Assembly (NCBI GenBank): GCA_019637195.1
Contig: JAHBWA010000041.1
Location: forward strand, 1 to 61,346
Length of the DNA: 61,346 nucleotides
Origin: Labilithrix sp.
GTDB lineage: Bacteria; Myxococcota_A; Polyangia; Polyangiales; Polyangiaceae
Direction: 5' to 3'
A program made the position numbers and the translations under genes. The notes beneath the pieces were generated by a model, which was not told where the DNA came from, made no database searches, and worked only from the letters and a program-made list of their open reading frames with translations. Numbering within the stretch: the stretch's first letter is position 1; each line of letters begins with the position of its first letter. This document shows positions 58,784 through 61,346 of this stretch, piece after piece.

Positions 58784-59593
58784 TCAGGTTCGGAACATGT
58801 CGTCGACGCGCGCCTGGAGCTCCGGCTCGGTCACGCTCTTGGCGGCGGCGAGCTCCTTCAAGAGGAGGCTCTTGGCCTGATCGAGCAGGCGGCGCTCGCC
58901 GAACGAGAGCTCCTTGTCGAACTTGAGCCGGTACATGTCGCGCAGGACCTTGGCGACCTCGTGCGGAGAGCCGCTCTTGATCATCTCGGTGTACGCGCGG
59001 AAGCGGCGGCTCCAGGGCTGGAGATCGACGGCGACCTCGCGGGCCTTCATCGTCTCGAGGACCTTGTCGGCCTCCTTCGAGCTCATGACGGGCCGGAGGC
59101 CCGCGGCCTGCGCCGACGTGCGCGGGACCATCACGCGCATCCCGTTGTCGAGGATGCGGATGATGAAGAACTCGCCCTTCGCGCCGCCGATCTCGCGGTG
59201 CTCGATGGCGCTGATCTCGCCGAGGCCGTGCGACGGGTGGACGACCTTGTCGCCGACGTTCAGCTTGAGGTTCTTCGGCGGCGGCGGGAGCGGCGGGATG
59301 TTGACGAGGGGGACGTAGCCCTTCGAGATGATCTGCGAGGGCCGCTGCGGAGCGGGCGGCGGGACGCTCTCGCTCTTCGGGAGCGCCGGCGCGGGCGCCG
59401 GGGTCGGGCGGGCCGCGCGCGGCTGCCCCGCGGGTTTCACCGGCGTCTTCGTCGCGGCGACCGAGCGGAGCAGGGAGGCCTTTCCTTTCGTCGCAGGCTT
59501 GGCCTTCGCGACGGCTGTGGTCTTCGCCTTCGCGGGAGCGCGTTCGACGCGGGAGGATGAAGAGGAGCGGGAGGAGCGGGCGGGCTGGGGCAT
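58784..59593 (-). CDS. CarD-family transcription regulator with basic N-terminal tail
   Basis: The 269-residue protein ends with a CarD/CdnL RNA-polymerase-interacting domain (residues about 110-265: VGDKVVHPSHGLGEISAIEH; VMVPRTSAQAAGLRPVMSS; VAVDLQPWSRRFRAYTEMIK). CarD proteins bind the RNAP beta subunit and stabilise open complexes. A 110-residue front is Ala/Lys/Pro-rich, a disordered basic tail that could touch DNA. In Myxococcus CarD the basic HMGA-like part is at the other end. ATG 59593 lies after a TTTCC-rich region; start is fair. Confidence 0.87.
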   Translation of the reverse strand: MPQPARSSRSSSSSRVERAPAKAKTTAVAKAKPATKGKASLLRSVAATKTPVKPAGQPRAARPTPAPAPALPKSESVPPPAPQRPSQIISKGYVPLVNIPPLPPPPKNLKLNVGDKVVHPSHGLGEISAIEHREIGGAKGEFFIIRILDNGMRVMVPRTSAQAAGLRPVMSSKEADKVLETMKAREVAVDLQPWSRRFRAYTEMIKSGSPHEVAKVLRDMYRLKFDKELSFGERRLLDQAKSLLLKELAAAKSVTEPELQARVDDMFRT

Positions 59594-59702
59594 CTTCCGC
59601 GCGCGTAGCACTGCTAGCGGTTCGGCGTCAATCGGGGTCGGTCCCGAAGCCCTCCAACGTCGCGGATCTCCGCGGACCGTGGCCTTCGACGCGAGCGCGA
59701 TC

Positions 59703-60320
59703 TCAGTCTCCGTCGTCGGTTCCGCGCCGCAGCGCTTCGGGGCGCACCGCGACCATGCGACGCACTGTCGGGTGCGTGTGGACCCCGCTCTGCTCGGGCG
59801 TGGCGGGGGGGGCGTCGGTCGCCGGGGGCGGCGGCGGCGCGGTCTTCCTCTCCTGCTCGTGCAGGCTCCGGTCGTCGATCGCGATCGCCTCGCGGCCGTC
59901 CCGCTGGGACTCGACGCTCGCCTCGGGAGGCGTCAGGAAGATCGCGTCCCCGCGCTGCGCGGACTCGAAGGGCGCGATGAGCTGCGGCGCGAGGCGCACC
60001 GCGCGCGCGAACTCGTCGAAACCGACACGCAAGCGCGCGAGCGGCACCACGCGCTCGCGGATCCCCATCCCGTGATCGGCGAAGACGGAGAGCGTGGTCG
60101 TCGCGTTGTCGCCGCGGATCTCGACGTACGGCGTCCCCTCGAACCACTCCGCGTGCGCGAGCCGCGCGATCACCATCAGCACCTTCGGGCCACCTTCTCC
60201 CGGGCGCGCGATGTCCGCGGCCCAGTTGAGCAGCGTGCGCAGCGAGGTCGCGGAGCGCGCCGCTTCTTCGGCGTGCTCGGTCGTCAGCTCGGCGCAGGAG
60301 GCGAGTGCATCGAGGTACAT
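59703..60320 (-). CDS. Hypothetical protein
   Basis: This 205-residue protein starts at ATG 60320 (a TTG at 60329 is an upstream option). The N-terminal 120 residues look folded (LDALASCAELTTEHAEEAAR; VLMVIARLAHAEWFEGTPYV; LRVGFDEFARAVRLAPQL); the rest is a Pro-rich linker and basic tail. The family is unrecognised. It lies upstream of the CarD-like gene on the same strand with about 110 bases between. Confidence 0.65.
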   Translation of the reverse strand: MYLDALASCAELTTEHAEEAARSATSLRTLLNWAADIARPGEGGPKVLMVIARLAHAEWFEGTPYVEIRGDNATTTLSVFADHGMGIRERVVPLARLRVGFDEFARAVRLAPQLIAPFESAQRGDAIFLTPPEASVESQRDGREAIAIDDRSLHEQERKTAPPPPPATDAPPATPEQSGVHTHPTVRRMVAVRPEALRRGTDDGD

Positions 60321-60386
60321 CGCGGACAAGTAGTATGCACCAACGTTGCGCTTGTCGCGTGACCCGTCTCGAGATTACCCGCGCGC

Positions 60387-61346
60387 TCACCTGCGCATGA
60401 TGTCGGCAACCTCGGCGTCGACCGCGTCGTGCACTCCGCGGGCGAGCGCCGCCCCGTCGAGGACCGCGTCGAGGACGAGCGCGTCGGGCTCGAGGTGGAC
60501 GGCGGGCGCCTCGATCGGACGGTGCAGCCCGAAGAGATGGCCGGCGGCGCTCTCCGACAGCACGTGCACCGCCGCGCCGAGCCTCTCGGCGGCGGCCGGC
60601 GCGTCGTCGCCCCACGCGCCCGTCACGACGAGACGCACGGCGATCTTCGAGCCGGAGCCCGCCCATTTTGCGGAGACGCCCACCGCGGTGGCGGCCCGGA
60701 GCAGTCCGCCGAGGCCGTTCGCCGCCTCGTCCTCGAACGGGCCCGGCGCGAAGACCCGCACGGGTGCGGCGTCGCCGAGGATCGCGGAGGCCCGCGCGAG
60801 CGCCGCTCCCTTGAGCGCGGGCGCCGCCTTCTTCAGCTTCCCGAACGCGAACGCCTCCGCCGCGCGGAGCGGCCCGGGCTTGCCTTGCTCGACGGCCACC
60901 GCCTCGCGCCCGAAGACGACGAGCTGCTGCGGCTCGGCCGCGACCTCGGCGCTCATGCGTACGACCCGCGGGTTCGTCGCGAGGAAGGCCCGGGTGACCG
61001 TGCTGGTGGCGCGCTCCTCGAACGCGTCCATCACCTGCGCCGGATCGAGCGGGACGCGCGCGACGTAGAGGAGCGCGCTGCCGTAGCGCGCGACGCAGAG
61101 CTCCTGCACCTGGCGGAGATCGACGCCGCCGTGCGCCGCCGTGAACGCGCGGAGCCGCTCCTCGGGCAGCACGAGCGCGATCGCGGGGATGAGGTCGGGG
61201 ATCTCGGCGATCGCGCGCGGCTTGGCGTCGACGATCCACGCGATCCCTGCTGCAGGAGCGAGGGCGCACGCGGGCGCGACGTGCAGCGGCGTGGCCGGCG
61301 GCGCGGGAGGGGCAGGGGGCGGACGCGATCCGCAGCTCGTCCCGAG
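60387..61346 (-). CDS. Lipoprotein-like protein, partial (5' end cut off)
   Basis: The frame reaches the right edge with no stop or start (319 residues plus stop visible). The first visible residues are LGTSCGSRPPPAPPAPPATP, which look like a lipobox and Pro linker, so only the signal peptide is missing. A folded region follows (GIAWIVDAKPRAIAEIPDL; VRMSAEVAAEPQQLVVFGR; SAKWAGSGSKIAVRLVVTG). It has no Cys beyond the lipobox that forms a clear pattern. Family unrecognised; an outer-membrane or periplasmic role is likely. Confidence 0.65.
   Translation of the reverse strand, partial: LGTSCGSRPPPAPPAPPATPLHVAPACALAPAAGIAWIVDAKPRAIAEIPDLIPAIALVLPEERLRAFTAAHGGVDLRQVQELCVARYGSALLYVARVPLDPAQVMDAFEERATSTVTRAFLATNPRVVRMSAEVAAEPQQLVVFGREAVAVEQGKPGPLRAAEAFAFGKLKKAAPALKGAALARASAILGDAAPVRVFAPGPFEDEAANGLGGLLRAATAVGVSAKWAGSGSKIAVRLVVTGAWGDDAPAAAERLGAAVHVLSESAAGHLFGLHRPIEAPAVHLEPDALVLDAVLDGAALARGVHDAVDAEVADIMRR

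Overview
The window comes from a very GC-rich (about 70 %) member of the Myxococcota, probably of the Polyangia. Pointers are the many alanine/proline-rich lipoproteins, a Ser/Thr kinase fused to a receiver domain, a CarD-family regulator with a long basic tail, and operons of genes joined by ATGA/GTGA overlaps. No tRNA, rRNA, CRISPR array, insertion sequence or phage gene was recognised. Everything here was read by eye; no database search was run.

Layout. 1-706: partial zinc-finger/HTH gene. 1224-8744: translation operon rimP-nusA-ylxR/L7Ae-infB, an outer-membrane-type protein, then rbfA. 9174-11066: DEAD-box helicase with a tandem-repeat tail and a small basic protein. 11254-14347 (minus): a frameshifted lipoprotein, a second lipoprotein, serA and a DUF1285 protein. 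14412-23204 (plus): one nearly gap-free futalosine menaquinone operon: UbiD-UbiE fusion, UbiX/MqnM, a small MqnE/MqnC relative without the radical-SAM core, MqnE, MqnA-MqnC fusion, MqnX and MqnP. MqnB and MqnD are not in the window. 23358-26429: Uma2-fold protein, a CrtI-like flavoprotein and a DUF2007-like membrane protein.

26416-36242 (minus) with divergent asnB (36499-38472, plus): a compact, apparently undescribed lipid/N-acyl biosynthesis locus. In transcription order it holds a FeeM-like N-acyltransferase, acyl-CoA dehydrogenase, ACP, ketosynthase with one catalytic His replaced by Tyr, CapA-like phosphatase, P450, condensation/WS-DGAT-like acyltransferase, haem-oxygenase-fold diiron oxidase, and an ABC exporter whose permease is frameshifted. 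38622-49922: lipoprotein, kinase-receiver hybrid, methyltransferase, a giant S41 protease, pdxJ-acpS-nnr, an ECF sigma factor and a cobalamin adenosyltransferase.

49989-53195 (minus): five genes laid out like lcrGVH-yopBD of type III secretion: small protein, tip-like protein, TPR chaperone, YopB-like and YopD-like translocators. This looks like a complete translocon module in a myxobacterium, with no secretion-apparatus gene beside it. 53390-61346: FGGY kinase, DoxX protein with divergent LysR regulator, lipoproteins, a CarD-family regulator and unknowns.

How the parts relate: acpS makes the phosphopantetheinyl transferase needed by the ACP of the lipid locus; the menaquinone operon can make most of the respiratory quinone pathway; the lipid and type III loci are the accessory, most novel parts. 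Short tandem repeats (19-50 bp units) recur between and inside genes, and several genes have a TAGaaT-like -10 box only 6-10 bases before the start codon, suggesting short or absent leaders.
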